Translations under genes and position numbers: made by a program
Notes under the pieces: generated by a model
The model's database searches: none
What the model saw: only the letters and a program-made list of their open reading frames with translations
Told to the model about the DNA's origin: nothing
NCBI RefSeq assembly: GCF_017562075.2
Contig: NW_024427588.1
Span: forward strand, 186,001-250,000
Direction of reading: 5' to 3'
DNA from: Anopheles merus
Lineage: Eukaryota; Arthropoda; Insecta; Diptera; Culicidae
DNA length: 64,000 bases
Part shown: one piece after another, positions 11,101 through 21,495 of the stretch
How positions within the stretch are numbered: the stretch's first letter is position 1
Layout of the letters: each line of letters opens with the position of its first letter

Positions 11101-12510
11101 GATTGGGATTCAACAATTTCCCCATCATTACAAAATTCATGGGCAGAATTTCTCGAGCAAATCCCTACACTTACTAACTTTCGAATTGACCGTTTTGCTT
11201 TTCAACCACACTATGAACAAATTGAAATCCATTGTTTTTCCGACGCTTCTGAAAGTGCTTACGGTGCGTGTGTGTATGTACGCACAGAAGACAAACACGG
11301 TTCCGCACGCGTAAATTTACTAACATCAAAATCGCGAGTTGCTCCATTGAAACCTTTAACCATTCCACGACTTGAATTATCTGCTGCATTACTTGGAGCT
11401 AGACTATTCAAAAAGGTACAACATGCATTAGATATTCCACTTGACACATGCTATTTCTGGTCGGACTCTACTGTTACTCTTGGTTGGCTAAAAGCTACTC
11501 CTAGAACATGGAAAACTTTCGTAGCTAATCGAGTAGCTGAAATACAAGAACTAACTCATGGCTTCCAATGGCAGCATGTTTCTGGCAAGGAAAACCCAGC
11601 TGATATGATATCTAGAGGAGTAGCGGTGAATGAATTCCTCAGTAGTGATCTATGGCGGCATGGTCCTTCCTGGCTTCGTGAACCCAAAGGCTCTTGGCCC
11701 TTGCAAACCCCGGATAACAACATAACCGTAGAGGACGAACGAAAGGTATCTATCCTAACAACTCAAGTGACTGAAATAAATCCAATATTTCAACGTTTTT
11801 CTACACTACAACCATTACTTCGTATTTTTGGTTTCTGTTTGCGATTCATTAACAACACTCGCAAATCAAATAAAAGAATATCGCTTAATGTTCTACTGGT
11901 AAAGGAGATACAACATGCTAAACGAGCCCTATACAAAATGGTACAAGCTACTGAATTCTCTGTTGAACTACAAGCCTTAAAAAGAAATGAAGGGTTAGCT
12001 AAGGTTTCTTCTATTCGACTTCTTAATCCATTTATTGATAACGATGGATTAATACGCGTTGGTGGCCGGTTGCGCCATTCTGATCTGAGCCACGATGCTA
12101 AGCATCCCATCCTCATGCCAGCTTTCCATCCTTTCACTCGCCTTCTAATCATGGATCATCATCTGAAAACGATGCACGGCGGAGTGAGCATGACATTATC
12201 ATCTATTCGTGAAGAAATATGGCCATTGAACAGCATGAGAGCCGTTAGAAGTGTAACTCGAACTTGTTTTAATTGTGTAAGAGCTAATCCCACCCCAATA
12301 ATCCAACCTATTGGTCAATTACCAATATCACGTGTAACAATAAATGAAGTTTTCTCCTGCGTTGGTGTGGATTATTGTGGTCCACTTTATTTGCGTCCAT
12401 CTCATCGCAAGGCTGCATCTCCAAAAGCATATGTATGCGTATTTGTTTGTATGAGCACCAAGGCTGTACATTTAGAACTCGCAGGTGACTTGAGTACCAC
12501 CACTTTTTGA
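8125..12510 (+). CDS. Pao/Bel Gag-Pol polyprotein (to frameshift)
   Basis: This 1461-codon frame starts at a well-placed ATG. In order it contains a DUF1759-type Gag region (about residues 110-270), two Cys/His zinc knuckles (about 332-345 and 366-379), a retropepsin whose active-site triplet reads DNGS (about 457, where DSG or DTG is usual), reverse transcriptase with YVDD (862), RNase H with SDAS (about 1039) and SDST, then the integrase zinc region and the first catalytic Asp at VGVDYCGP (about 1415). TGA ends it inside the integrase core. The homologous reading continues one frame over from about 12511, so a one-base shift in the T run at 12503-12508 separates the two parts. The LTRs are identical, so the shift is very recent or an assembly error. 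Confidence 0.93.
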   Translation: MTKADKLKSRQAKRQSLIVSMQRLAQFAKDYTPQQQQQIPDRLDRLSKIWECFQMVQEDCEEWDDSENATSENEALLSQAEELYFETKAALTRYIPETADQVKEEVTRPANVSVKLPIISLPEFCGELTEWLSFYDTFVSLVHNSEEISNIQKFHYLRASLKGEAAGIIQPIPITAENYQVAWKALLNRYSNKVHLRKMHTRALFELPKLTNSHAPDLRQLANQFQLHIDILKQLEESIPDNSTIFVELLATKLDKATLQAWEEHNSQDIQPTHPNMTNFLLKRAQTIEALALQTGHRPTTSHSKMGIPNHKFSKKMSTNTISVKQDNTHTCPACKKDGHTLHQCQSFIAMPCKTRQAFVSRNKLCINCLRSGHFFQQCPSKYSCRICKRKHHSILHYETQTNNNPESESTTSESNIMATLHTISSEHSPQNVLLATVLLQVVDKYGQKHFARALLDNGSQPNAISERLCQQLHLTRKNVNVSIVGVDGTKTSARYQIQAEVLSRINNFATTMNFLVLKKVASDTPITPVPAHFWNVPASYQLADPHFSTPGRIDMIIGAGHFYSLLGPGRQKLPNNNQLVETVFGWIMTGNIPSKNQNEVTCHVVTMHPTIEEQIERFWKIDELHNSSYSLNERECENHFKETVSRDHNGRYIVEMPKHPDITQMLGDSKNTAMRRFQLLEKRLESDTHLKAQYHKFMHEYITLGHMTLVPREREDCSGAFYLPHHPVLKDSSSTTKVRVVFDGSAKTSTGKLLNDALLVGPVVQEELLTLIIRFRKYEIALIADIEKMYRQVTMNPTDRHLQRILWRFDSSQPIRTYELGTVTYGLAPSAFLATRTLIQLANDEGDTYLKARSVIKENVYVDDLLAGANNIPETIELRNQLNALLQKGGFLLRKWCSNAPAVLADLPPELVATHSSVNFDPDESIKTLGICWEPMSDKFRINININIIKSPYTKRKVLSTIAQLYDPLGLITPITIRAKILMQQLWLLNLDWDSTISPSLQNSWAEFLEQIPTLTNFRIDRFAFQPHYEQIEIHCFSDASESAYGACVYVRTEDKHGSARVNLLTSKSRVAPLKPLTIPRLELSAALLGARLFKKVQHALDIPLDTCYFWSDSTVTLGWLKATPRTWKTFVANRVAEIQELTHGFQWQHVSGKENPADMISRGVAVNEFLSSDLWRHGPSWLREPKGSWPLQTPDNNITVEDERKVSILTTQVTEINPIFQRFSTLQPLLRIFGFCLRFINNTRKSNKRISLNVLLVKEIQHAKRALYKMVQATEFSVELQALKRNEGLAKVSSIRLLNPFIDNDGLIRVGGRLRHSDLSHDAKHPILMPAFHPFTRLLIMDHHLKTMHGGVSMTLSSIREEIWPLNSMRAVRSVTRTCFNCVRANPTPIIQPIGQLPISRVTINEVFSCVGVDYCGPLYLRPSHRKAASPKAYVCVFVCMSTKAVHLELAGDLSTTTF

Positions 12511-13265
12511 TGGCCTTGGATCGATTCGTATCACGACGAGGAAAACCGAAAAACATATACTCAGATAATGGTACCAACTTTATTGGTGCAAAGAATGCAT
12601 TGCATGAAATTTATCAATTCCTTCATAAAGATAATAACAAAATAACTAATCATTTGTCTAAAGAAAACATTCAGTGGCATCTAATACCACCACGTGCTCC
12701 TAATTTCGGTGGACTTTGGGAAGCCGCAGTTAAGGTAGCTAAAACTCATCTAGTTCGGCAGCTTGGCACAGCTCAACTTTCATACGAATCCATGTGTACT
12801 CTATTAACAAAAATTGAAGGATGTATGAATTCAAGACCACTATTACCACTATCACAAGATCCAAATGATTTATCACCTTTAACACCAGCACACTTTTTAT
12901 TACTCAAGGATCCCCAGGCATTGCCTGAAGCCGATTTACAGCATATACCAACTAACCGACTATCCCACTATCAATTGATACAGAAGTTATCTCAAAACTT
13001 CTGGATTAGATGGACCAAGGAGTATTTAACATCATTGCATAACCAACGTAACATCAGCCGTAAACAACATAAACTTTCCATAGGCGACTTGGTAATCATG
13101 AAAGACGATCAACTACCTCCATTGAAGTGGCCTTTGGCACGCATTGTATCATTGCATTTAGGAACTGATGCTGTGGCACGAGTAGCTACCCTTCGGACCG
13201 CTTCTGGAATCATGAAAAGACCAGTCTCCAAGATATGTGCCTTAGAGTGCCAGACCGAGGAATAA
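12511..13265 (+). pseudogene. Pao/Bel integrase C-terminal part, frameshifted
   Basis: This is the continuation of the polyprotein in another frame. It carries the second catalytic Asp in YSDNGTNF and the catalytic Glu in GGLWEAAVKVAK, followed by the C-terminal DUF5641-like region (GDLVIMKDDQLPPLKWPLARI) typical of Pao/Bel integrases. It ends at TAA 13263-13265, 33 bp before the 3' LTR. Translation could reach it only by frameshifting. Confidence 0.88.
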
Positions 13266-13298
13266 GTTTTGGGAATTGTTCCCAAAAGGTGGCCGGTA

Positions 13299-13676
13299 TG
13301 TTCGTTCCCGATTGTAGCACATCACTACTATTGTTCCGATTGTGGCCCATCACTACCTTCGCGGATCGCTACAAATTGTTCGACGGGTCATCGATCGTTT
13401 CGTCATCACGCACACCATTAAAAAATATGCATTATAAATAAAGCGGCAAAGCCAAATTCTACACTCTCTTTGTCATTCAAATCCTCAGCAAGCAACACGC
13501 TTCGCGCATCTCAACAGCAACTCCTTGGCAAACACAAGTGGCACAGAACTCCAAGCAAAACCACCCAGCTTGGTACCACAAAAAAGCACACAATCGGCTC
13601 TTTTCAGAGCCACCGATTCTTTATTAAGAACATCTGTAAAAAATACAAAACACAACGTAGGGTTCCGTACCAAACA
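13299..13676 (+). repeat. 3' LTR of Pao/Bel element
   Basis: By eye identical to the 5' LTR. It is preceded by the purine-rich stretch CCCAAAAGGTGGCCGGTA, where a polypurine tract is expected. An apparent frame from 13470 to 14123 runs out of this LTR into the interrupted gag and is an artefact of the insertion. Confidence 0.93.
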
Positions 13677-14355
13677 CCATGCGTTAAATCAAACCGTGTA
13701 AAACTTCCCGAACTAGATTTGCCCAGTTTTGATGGAACCATTCGAGATTGGCCACCTTTTCGTGACGCATTTTGTTCCATGATCGATTCATCAGACCATT
13801 TATCCAATAGCGACAAACTAACCTATTTGCTGGACACCGTAACAAAAGAAGCCAAGCGTACAATAGAAAACATTCCTATCACATCCGCTAACTACGCCGT
13901 TGCCTGGAAACTTCTTACCGATCGATACGAAAACAAATATCTTCTTATTAAAGCATATTGCGAAGCGCTGTTCGAGATTCCCGCCTCCAAAAAGGAGTGT
14001 GCCGAAACGCTCAACAGTATTGTTAAAGAATTCGAACGAAATCTGCGCCTGTTGCAAAGCGAGGGAGCAAAAACGGAGCACTGGAGTACCCTTCTCGGTT
14101 TTTCGTCTTACCTCTCTTCTTGATCCTACCACGCTGCGACAGTGGGAGTTAACGCGCAGCAACAAAACCATACCTTTGTACAGCGAGCTGGTAGAATTTC
14201 TTCGAAATCATTGTCGTACATTGCAATCCGTAAACAAGCTATCTGTCTCGCTCAAACCAATTGACACAAATCGATCAAAAGAACATGCCAGAGATTTCGG
14301 CCGAAAGGTGCAAACCGTTCACGCAGCACCACTCGACTTGAACAAGTGTAAGAAA
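13677..14355 (+). pseudogene. Older Pao/Bel gag, 3' part
   Basis: This continues the gag of 6635-7098 after the inserted element. It carries the DUF1759-type core (KLPELDLPSFDGTIRDW and AWKLLTDRYENKYL). A frameshift near 14095-14110 moves the reading to another frame, where LDPTTLRQWEL and LRNHCRTLQS continue. The match stops near the first zinc-knuckle Cys at about 14345, where the next element begins. Nothing downstream of gag remains from this old element. Confidence 0.8.
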
Positions 14356-14504
14356 TGATCCTCTCGAGTTGGCTGCTAATTAACGACTGCTTTATTCTTC
14401 TTAATCATTTACACATACACTTACATTCCTAACCGTAACTCCAACCTAAATAATAGCTATACCTATTATGATAACCCTCACCCATACTTATACCTAATGT
14501 TACA
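14356..14504 (-). repeat. Probable 3' LTR
   Basis: The limits rest on TG...CA ends and on the GGTGTCCGAG-type run just before it on the minus strand. That run resembles the GGATGGCCGAGC run before the 3' LTR of the blastopia-like element at 47840. No second LTR copy is present to confirm it. Confidence 0.5.
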
Positions 14505-14537
14505 CTCGGACACCCAGCACGTGAAGTGTCCTCACCT

Positions 14538-17112
14538 TCACTCCTTATCTTCTACATTTTCGGAGTTATCCAATAATTCCAAGGCGCGCCATTTTTTAAT
14601 ACTATCAGCCGAATATACTGTTGAATATTGTTTACCTTCCGTGCCTGGAACTGTCCCGATTCGGTACCTATCATTTCCTAAAATTTCGGTTATAATCCAC
14701 GATCCCTTAAACTTCGGTTCTAATTTTCTACTCCCACCGGGTATAAATTGATCTTTTACCACTAATACCAAATCATCGACCTTATATATAGTTGGCCTCT
14801 TACGTCTTTTATCAAAGTATGTCTTTTGACGAGTTTGTTCTTTTTCGTGCCATTTAATACTTTTTCAAATGTGTCGACTTCATGCGCTTCCTTTTCTTCT
14901 GTACCAATAACTGCTATGATTTCGTTTCTTACCACGTCTTTTGGGTTGTACGCTAAAACCAAAGAGGTAGGCGATACTCCTATTGTTCCATTTGGCATGG
15001 TATTAATTGCATTTTGAACTAATTTAACCTGTTCATCCCAACGACGTTCGTTATCGTCTACCATTGTTCTAACCGCCGTGAGTATAGTTCGATTACTCCT
15101 TTCCACTTGTCCATTTCCTCTTGGCGTTCCTACAGCTACCAATATATGTTCAATTGTATAATCTTCGCAAAATTTCTCAAACACACTCGAAGTAAACGCG
15201 GTGCCCCTATCTGTTATAATTCGGGTTGGCAATCCAAAGATACAGGCCACCTCCTCTAACATAACTGGTTGTGTTTTTGTCGACCTTACTGCTTTCATGA
15301 ACACATACTGTGTGAATCCGCAAATCGTCACTAAAATATGTTCATTCCCTTTGACCGATTTGATAAATGGCCCTAAGTGATCTATATGGATTGTATGAAA
15401 CGGCCTTGGTTGTTTCAGTATTGGGTTTAACCACCCTTCTGGCTTGCCACCTTTTTCCTTAAAATATGCACATTTTGGGCATGCATCAATGTATGCATGT
15501 ACTTCGTATGTACTTGCGCATTTTCGGAAACCAAAATTTATCTTTGACCTTCGCTAAAACCTTTTCCACCCCAACATGTCCCTTATCGTCGTGGTAACTT
15601 TTAATCATTCTCCATTCTTACTCTAACTAGTACAACGAAGCATTTTTTACCCGTCACTAGCCTAAAAAGCCTGTGATTCTCTACCACGTAGCTATTTTTG
15701 ATTTGTGTGTCTTCATCGCACATCGGTTCTCTCAATAAAATATCAACAATTTTAATTTAGTTTTTATCTTGACGTTGCATTGTTACTAGGAAATCAGTAT
15801 TAGCTATTTCTATATTTAATATACTTTCTGCTACTGTATCTACCTCTCTTGGTCTCTCTACTGGAGATCTGCTTAAAGTATCAACATTTTGCATATGCGA
15901 TCTACTTCTATGCTCGATTTTAAAATCATACTCCAATAATCTTAGAAAATATCTCGCTATTCGTGAATTCATCTTATATGCATCTCGTACCGCTGCACAG
16001 TCTGTTTTCAACACAAAACTTTTACCTATCAGATAGTGTCTGAATCGTTCGACGCTGGCTACAACTGCCAACATTTCCAGTTCATAGCTATGATATTTCA
16101 TTTCTGTCTGATTTGTCTTTCTGCTAAAATAACTGGCTGCATGCCATTTGTCTGATGACTTTTGTAGTAATATGCCAGCTATCCCTACACTCGATGCATC
16201 TGTATGTAATTCGATCGGTGCATTTAAATCGTATAATATCAAAATTGGCCTTTGTTCTAATCGTTTTTTTTTAATTTCATCGAACGCATCTTGTTGCTCT
16301 TGCTTCCATTCAAACTCGAAATCTTTTTTCAGCAGTTTTAACATAGGTGCCGCTATAATGCTAAAAATTTTCACAAATCTTCTGAAAAAACCTGCCAATC
16401 CCAAAAATTGTTGAACCGCATGTACCGACATTGGATTTGGAAAATCTGTCACCGCTTATGTTTTCGTTTCTCCTGGCCTCACTCCATTTCTACCCACTTC
16501 AAAACCGAGAAATTCTACATTTTTTTCTCTAGGTTTATCGTAAAACCTTCCTCTCTTATTATTTGTAATAGCGTTTCTAATTTTTCCAACAAATCCCGAC
16601 TGTATCAAATCATCTAGATAGGCCACCAATACTACTTCCCGCTTTCTGCATTCCATCACCATTTTGTTCATCGCCCTTTGAAAATGGCACACCCATTTGC
16701 TAACCCAAATGGCATTCTTGTGAACTTGTAGTGACCATTAGGCGTAGAAAAATCCGTAAAATCTTGACTATCCTCATGAATCGGAATTTGGTAATAACCA
16801 CTAAACAAGTCGAGAGTTATAAACATCTGAGCCCCATTTAATTGTTGTAAGCACTGCTCTATATTTGGCAAAGGATATTTATCCTCTAATGTTTTCCTAT
16901 TCAGCATTCGATAATCAACTGCCATTCTAAACTGTCCATTTTTCTTCGGCACCAATACTATCGGGCTGTTGTATGGTGCTTCTTATTCCTTTATGATTCC
17001 AGTATCTAACGACTCACCCACCAACTCACTCGAAACTTTTTCGCGCGCTAACTCGATCTTACGTGGCGTCACATATACATCTACATTATCCATCAGTTGT
17101 ATTCTCATCGCA
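14538..17112 (-). pseudogene. Pol remnant: RT, RNase H, integrase
   Basis: Read on the minus strand from 17112: an RT N-terminal part, broken by a stop near 16985; VPKKNGQFRMAVDYRMLN and FTRMPFGLA; an AYLDD active site (about 16620); RNase H (TDASSVGIAG, LKTDCAAVRDA); then a damaged integrase zinc region around 15400-15750; and an integrase core with ITDRGTAFTS and NGQVERSNR (about 15090-15210). It ends near 14538. At least four frame breaks lie between the blocks (around 15340, 15750, 16450 and 16690). The family is closest to the element at 43.1-48.1 kb. Confidence 0.8.
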
Positions 17113-17545
17113 TTACACCTGTTCTCACTTTCCTCTGAATCTCTATCCGGTTGCTATGGATCGCAATCCATGAGAATGGATCGCAATCAACTACGTCTGA
17201 ATCGTTTTCAGCTACGTTTGGATCGTTTTCAGATACGTTTGGATCGCTCTTAGCTACCTTTGAATTTTGCGGTAGCTCGCAAAAAGCATTGTTGCTTTTC
17301 TTTTCGTCTGTTATAAGGAGAATTGTGAAATACGTCAAGCGGTCACTAAACAAATTTTAAGCCACAACGAAATTTGTGCGAGCTACCGCAAAATTCAAAG
17401 GTAGCTAAGAGCGATCCAAACGTATCTGAAAACGATCCAAACGTAGCTGAAAACGATTCAGACGTAGTTGATTGCTATCCATTCTCATGGATTGCGATCC
17501 ATAGCAACCGGATAAAGATTCAGAGGAAAGTGAGAACAGGTGTAA
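17113..17545. mobile_element. 433-bp foldback element with about 160-bp arms
   Basis: The arms 17113-17275 and about 17380-17545 are near-perfect inverted repeats ending TTACACCTGTTCTCAC. Each arm holds tandem copies of a roughly 21-bp unit (GCTACGTTTGGATCGTTTTCA). A short unique spacer separates the arms. It encodes nothing. A third arm occurs at 18110-18300. Confidence 0.85.
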
Positions 17546-17637
17546 AAAGACACATGATCGAAGCTAACGTGCATGTGATATGTACCACATTTTTTTCCAA
17601 TTCAGCTAGTGGACGCAGTTGTGATTCCGGCCTACGC

Positions 17638-17990
17638 AATCGTGCAGGCCTTTTCAGGACTTGAATACCACGTAGCCGGATAGTCAGCCCTTGCTACGGC
17701 GGACGGTTCATACGCGATTAGAACCTAGGATGGACATGCTGTTAAAGATGTGCGGAATGATGGCGGTGCCGCGGGCCTGCTCCTATCCAGCGTGCTACTT
17801 GCATACTGTCACACTGTCTCCTGCCTGGTGCATACGCTGCAGGCAGGGGGAAGGATGCACCTTCACAATAAAAAAAAACCCCGTAATGAACCAGCGGCGG
17901 ATCTAACGGTAGGCGGACTAGGCGGTCGCCGAAGATTTCTAGCCTGCAGTATGCCGTATGTGTACAAGTGGACAGAGTATTAGCAACAAG
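17638..17990 (+). repeat. Dispersed repeat B, copy 2
   Basis: This is the inverted counterpart of 900-1262. The piece that follows (about 18006-18062, CTAGTTGTTCTACTTCTA onward) recurs at 33893-33950, directly abutting repeat A there. Repeats A and B are therefore probably parts of one larger mosaic repeat. Confidence 0.65.
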
Positions 17991-18109
17991 TTGTTTTACT
18001 TCTAGAACTAGTTGTTCTACTTCTAATTGTGCTATGCACATTGCCTACCGTAAGGCGTCAACATGCCCGCCACCAAAAACCCATGTGGGGTTTTTCTAAC
18101 CGCCTGTCT

Positions 18110-18300
18110 TACACCTGTTCTCACTTTCCTCTGAATCGTTATCCGGTTGCTATGGATCGCAATCCATGAGAATGGATAGCAATCAACTACGTCTGAATCG
18201 TTGTCAGCTACGTTTGGATCGTTTTCAGCTACGTTTGGATCGCTCTCAGTTACCTTTGGATTTTACGGTAGCTCGCGCAAATTTCGTTGCGGCGCAAAGA
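18110..18300 (+). repeat. Single arm of the foldback element
   Basis: Matches the left arm of 17113-17545 from TTACACCTGTTCTC through the tandem TTTGGATCG units. No inverted second arm follows, so it is a one-armed derivative or truncated copy. Confidence 0.75.
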
Positions 18301-18690
18301 GGATTTAGTGACCCCTTGGCGTACTGCACGATTCACATCATAAAAGACAATATGAAAAGCGACAAATTCATACTGTTCTATGTTTGAACCCAATTGAGAA
18401 CTTGTGTTGAAACCCCATTTTTAGGCAATGAATAACATTGGACAAATTTGTCGGCTTCTACGCATCAGAATAGATTCCCAACCAGACCGTCTCTCCATAG
18501 CAAAGAAGGAATATCCGACTAAATCTCGAAAGCCTAAACAGGACCGAATGATCACGTAGGTTGTTACGCCAAAAAGAAGAAGATTGTGCAGGTTTGTTTG
18601 GAAAACTTGGTCAAATAATCAATAAAGTATGGATGGTGATGTAAGCTTCAAATAAAAAAAAATACGATTAGATTTTACAATTGAATGCAT
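18301..18690. other. Unassigned DNA downstream of Bel relic
   Basis: This is where the 3' LTR of the minus-strand Pao/Bel relic would be expected. I could not match it to the upstream side (23100-23490), so the LTRs are lost or too diverged to see. No gene. Confidence 0.3.
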
Positions 18691-18693
18691 TAA

Positions 18694-19200
18694 TTATACA
18701 TTTAATTCTTTCCTTGGAATTTTGCATACAGGTCTCTTAAATTGTCCTCTTTGTGTTTTTACCGTTACCACTCGTACTATTTCATCCCTTCCCTTATGCA
18801 CTTCCACAATTCTAGCAAGAGGCCATCGTGTAGATGGACAATTATCTTCAAATAGAAGTACTAACATGCCCTCTCTTACCTCAATCGGTTTTGCTTGTTT
18901 TCCCTTCTTTAACGTAAGTCCTTGTAAATACTCTCTATGCCATCGTTTCCAAAACTGTTGGCTCATTTTTGTGATTAGCTGCCAACGACTCAATCTGTTT
19001 TGTATTGTTTCCGTTTGATCTACCCCATCGAGAATCCTAGGTTGATTTCCTATTAGAAAATGACCTTGTGTGAGTGCTTCTAGTGATTCGGGATCAGTTG
19101 ATATTGCGGTAATTGGCCTACTGTTCAAAATTGCTTCTATTTCTGCTAATAGCGTACATGCTTCCTCAAACGTCAAGCTAGTCTCTCCTGCTACTCTCAC
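18694..19200 (-). pseudogene. Pao/Bel integrase C-terminal remnant
   Basis: Encodes FEEACTLLAEIEAILNSRP, LTQGHFLIGNQP and the DUF5641-like end (RWPLARIVEVHKGRDEIVRV). It lacks the catalytic aspartates upstream. The final codons match the usual end of Pao/Bel integrases. Confidence 0.8.
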
Positions 19201-20700
19201 AAAGTGAAATTTTGCCGGCCGCCTACTTTAATAAGTCCATCTGTGCCGATGAAAGGATGTAAATATTTAAGCGGTGATGTTTCTAAGACACGATGCGTCT
19301 TCGCCAATGTGCTGAGTTTGTCTGCAAATGCATCGCGCTGCGCCATACTACAAATGGCTTTCTCTCCTAATTGAAGTTCAATCGTAGTCAACCACCTTGA
19401 CCCTTGATCGTCGTTGTCCTTTGCTGGTTGTTCTCGTTTTAGCCATCGACGTATAAAACGTAAACAGTAGCTCACTACTCTTCGCAACCTTGAGTAAGAT
19501 GAAAACCTTGCGAATAGTTGCTTGCTAAAGGGATCTTTTTGCGTGGCGATGAGTACAACAGCCTTTTCGTCTTCTATAACTGCATCTTTTTTTAGCTCTT
19601 GTTGCAGTGGCCAGAATTCTTCGTTCATTAATAACCACGAAGGTCCATTCCACCAAGTAGTGGTTACTTCGTCCGGCAAGCATCCTCGTGAGACTAAACC
19701 CGATGGATTTTCTGCTCCCGGAACGTGCTTCCACACACACTCCTTTGTATGTCTTTGTATTATTGCTACACGGTTAGCAACGAAGGTTTTCCATCGACTC
19801 GGTGATGAGTTGATCCAATGTCGTACCGTCATCGAATCAGTCCATAGGTAACATCTTAACTCGGCCTTCAATGACTCCTTGATGAAACCGTATAACCGAC
19901 TACCTAATACCGCTGCGCATAACTCAAGACGAGCCAATGTTTGTTTATTGGCGATTGGAGCCACCTTTGACTTTGATATTAGTAACATTGATGACACCTT
20001 GCCATTCATTGTCTCGGCACGTATGTAAGAGCATGCCCCGTAGCCCTTTTCTGACGCGTCACAAAATATGTGGATCTGCATTATCGTGCAATCTGATGGG
20101 CATACTAAACGTGGTACTGTAACATTTACTACCTTACTCGATTGCTCAGTATAGTTGTGCCATTCGCGTTTAAGCTGCAACTGGAGTTCTTCATCCCAGT
20201 CCAATGCCCTATAGCCTTGTGTTTTCCACGTCCACAACCTTTGCATGAAGAGAGCACGACTACAAAGTGCATGAAAATAAATAAATAAAAAATAAATAAA
20301 TCTTTGCTATCATTTTTACAGGATCTAGCAGCTCTAGAGGATCGTAAATCTTAGCAATATTTCGACACACAGTACGTTTAGTTATCGGTTCGACGGATTC
20401 TAGAGCTCTCATTCGTATGGACACGTGATCTGTGATGGGGATCCAACTCATTCCCAGTGTTCCAATCGGTTTTGACTCACTCTCGAATAAATGTTCTTCT
20501 GTAAGAGCCAAATCTTCCTTTGCTACGCCTTCAAGTACTGTTGGTCGATTGGAAGCCCATTTACGCAACTTGAATCCGCCCTTCGCCAATACTGTTTCTA
20601 ATTGTCTCTTCCTTTTTTTTGCTTCATCTTCAGTGCTTGCCCCTGTTAGTAGATCGTCTACATAAAAATCCTTTACGCACTCACATGCCTTGGGGAAACT
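19197..20700 (-). pseudogene. Pao/Bel RT C-terminal and RNase H remnant
   Basis: Holds the YVDD segment (about 20650), the thumb region (NIAKIYDPLELLDPVKM), then an insertion of about 50 bases of AAATA-rich DNA at about 20262-20310 that breaks the frame. RNase H follows (IFCDASEKGYGACSY, WTDSMTVRHWI). At about 19205 the reading jumps from the start of the integrase region straight to its C-terminal part, which marks a deletion of the integrase zinc region and most of the core. Confidence 0.8.
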
Positions 20701-20712
20701 CTTTCCATGATC

Positions 20713-21315
20713 TTAAAACGTTCGTTGAAGGGTTTTGATGGCCAAATACGGAGCCGAAGCCGTTCCGTATGTTATTGTATTTAACTGAAATACACCTATC
20801 GGCTGGTTTGGATTGGTTCTCCATAAAATGCGTTGAAGAGCTCGATCGTTTTCTTCAACCCATACCTGTCTGTACATCTTTTCCACGTCAGCAATTAGTA
20901 CAACAGGTTTAAAACGAAATCTTATATAGATGGATAAAATATCATCTTGTAGCTGTGGGCCCACTAAGAGCAGTTCGTTTAACGAGCGCCCCGAACTGGT
21001 CTTACACGACGTGTCAAATACTACCCTGCACTTTGTAGTCGTGCTCTCTTCCTTCCATACTGCATGATGCGGCATGTAATATTCTTGCCATTCTGGTCTT
21101 TGCTCTATTTCATCATAATTGCATATGCGTGTCATATGCCCTAGTTGTTCATATTCGTGGATGAATCTTTTGTACTCCTGGGCCAGATTGCTGTCGCCCT
21201 TCATTCTTCGTTCCATGCTTATAAAACGCCTCAAAGCTGTTTCCTTAGATTTTCCCAGCATGTACTCAACATTTGGTACCTTTGGTAGTCGAACGATATA
21301 TCTATGATCAACCAC
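20713..21315 (-). pseudogene. Pao/Bel RT remnant, N-terminal part
   Basis: Encodes HHAVWKEESTTTKCRVVFD, RSLNELLLVGPQLQDD and ADVEKMYRQVWV, typical of the Pao/Bel RT palm and fingers. The frame is lost near 20712, just before the YVDDLLTG active-site segment at about 20650, which lies in a different frame. Confidence 0.8.
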
Positions 21316-21495
21316 TGAATACCTCGTAGTTTCGCTGTAGATTTTGTTGCATTCAACCTCATCTTCATGTAAGATTTATTGTGGAAATACGAAGCATTCG
21401 AATAATCCTTCCATTGTTGATTCTACAACACTATAGCATGAAATCGTGTTATATTCCTGCGAGTAGCTTCCTAACCAGACCCATCCAAATTTAGT

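Larger units (their letters stand above)
7099..13676 (+). mobile_element. Near-intact Pao/Bel LTR retrotransposon
   Basis: The element is 6578 bp with identical 378-bp LTRs (7099-7476 and 13299-13676) that begin TG and end CA. A 5-bp target-site duplication CCATG lies at 7094-7098 and 13677-13681. A putative primer site follows the 5' LTR, then a repeated leader, then one gag-pol frame broken by a single-base shift. Identical LTRs mean a recent insertion. It landed inside the gag of an older Pao/Bel relic. Confidence 0.95.
14356..17112 (-). mobile_element. mdg3/blastopia-like Ty3/gypsy element, 5'-truncated
   Basis: A minus-strand element joins the old Bel gag at 14355. A probable 3' LTR is at 14356-14504 (on the minus strand it starts TGTAAC and ends GGATCA). 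Integrase, RNase H and RT follow in reverse order up to 17112, where a foldback element cuts it. The 5' LTR, gag and protease are absent. Several stops and frame changes are present. Confidence 0.75.

Noticed and set aside
13470..14123. A 217-codon frame that looks like an LTR-gag fusion gene
   Set aside because: It simply runs from the 3' LTR of the young Bel element into the interrupted old gag; the junction is a target-site duplication.
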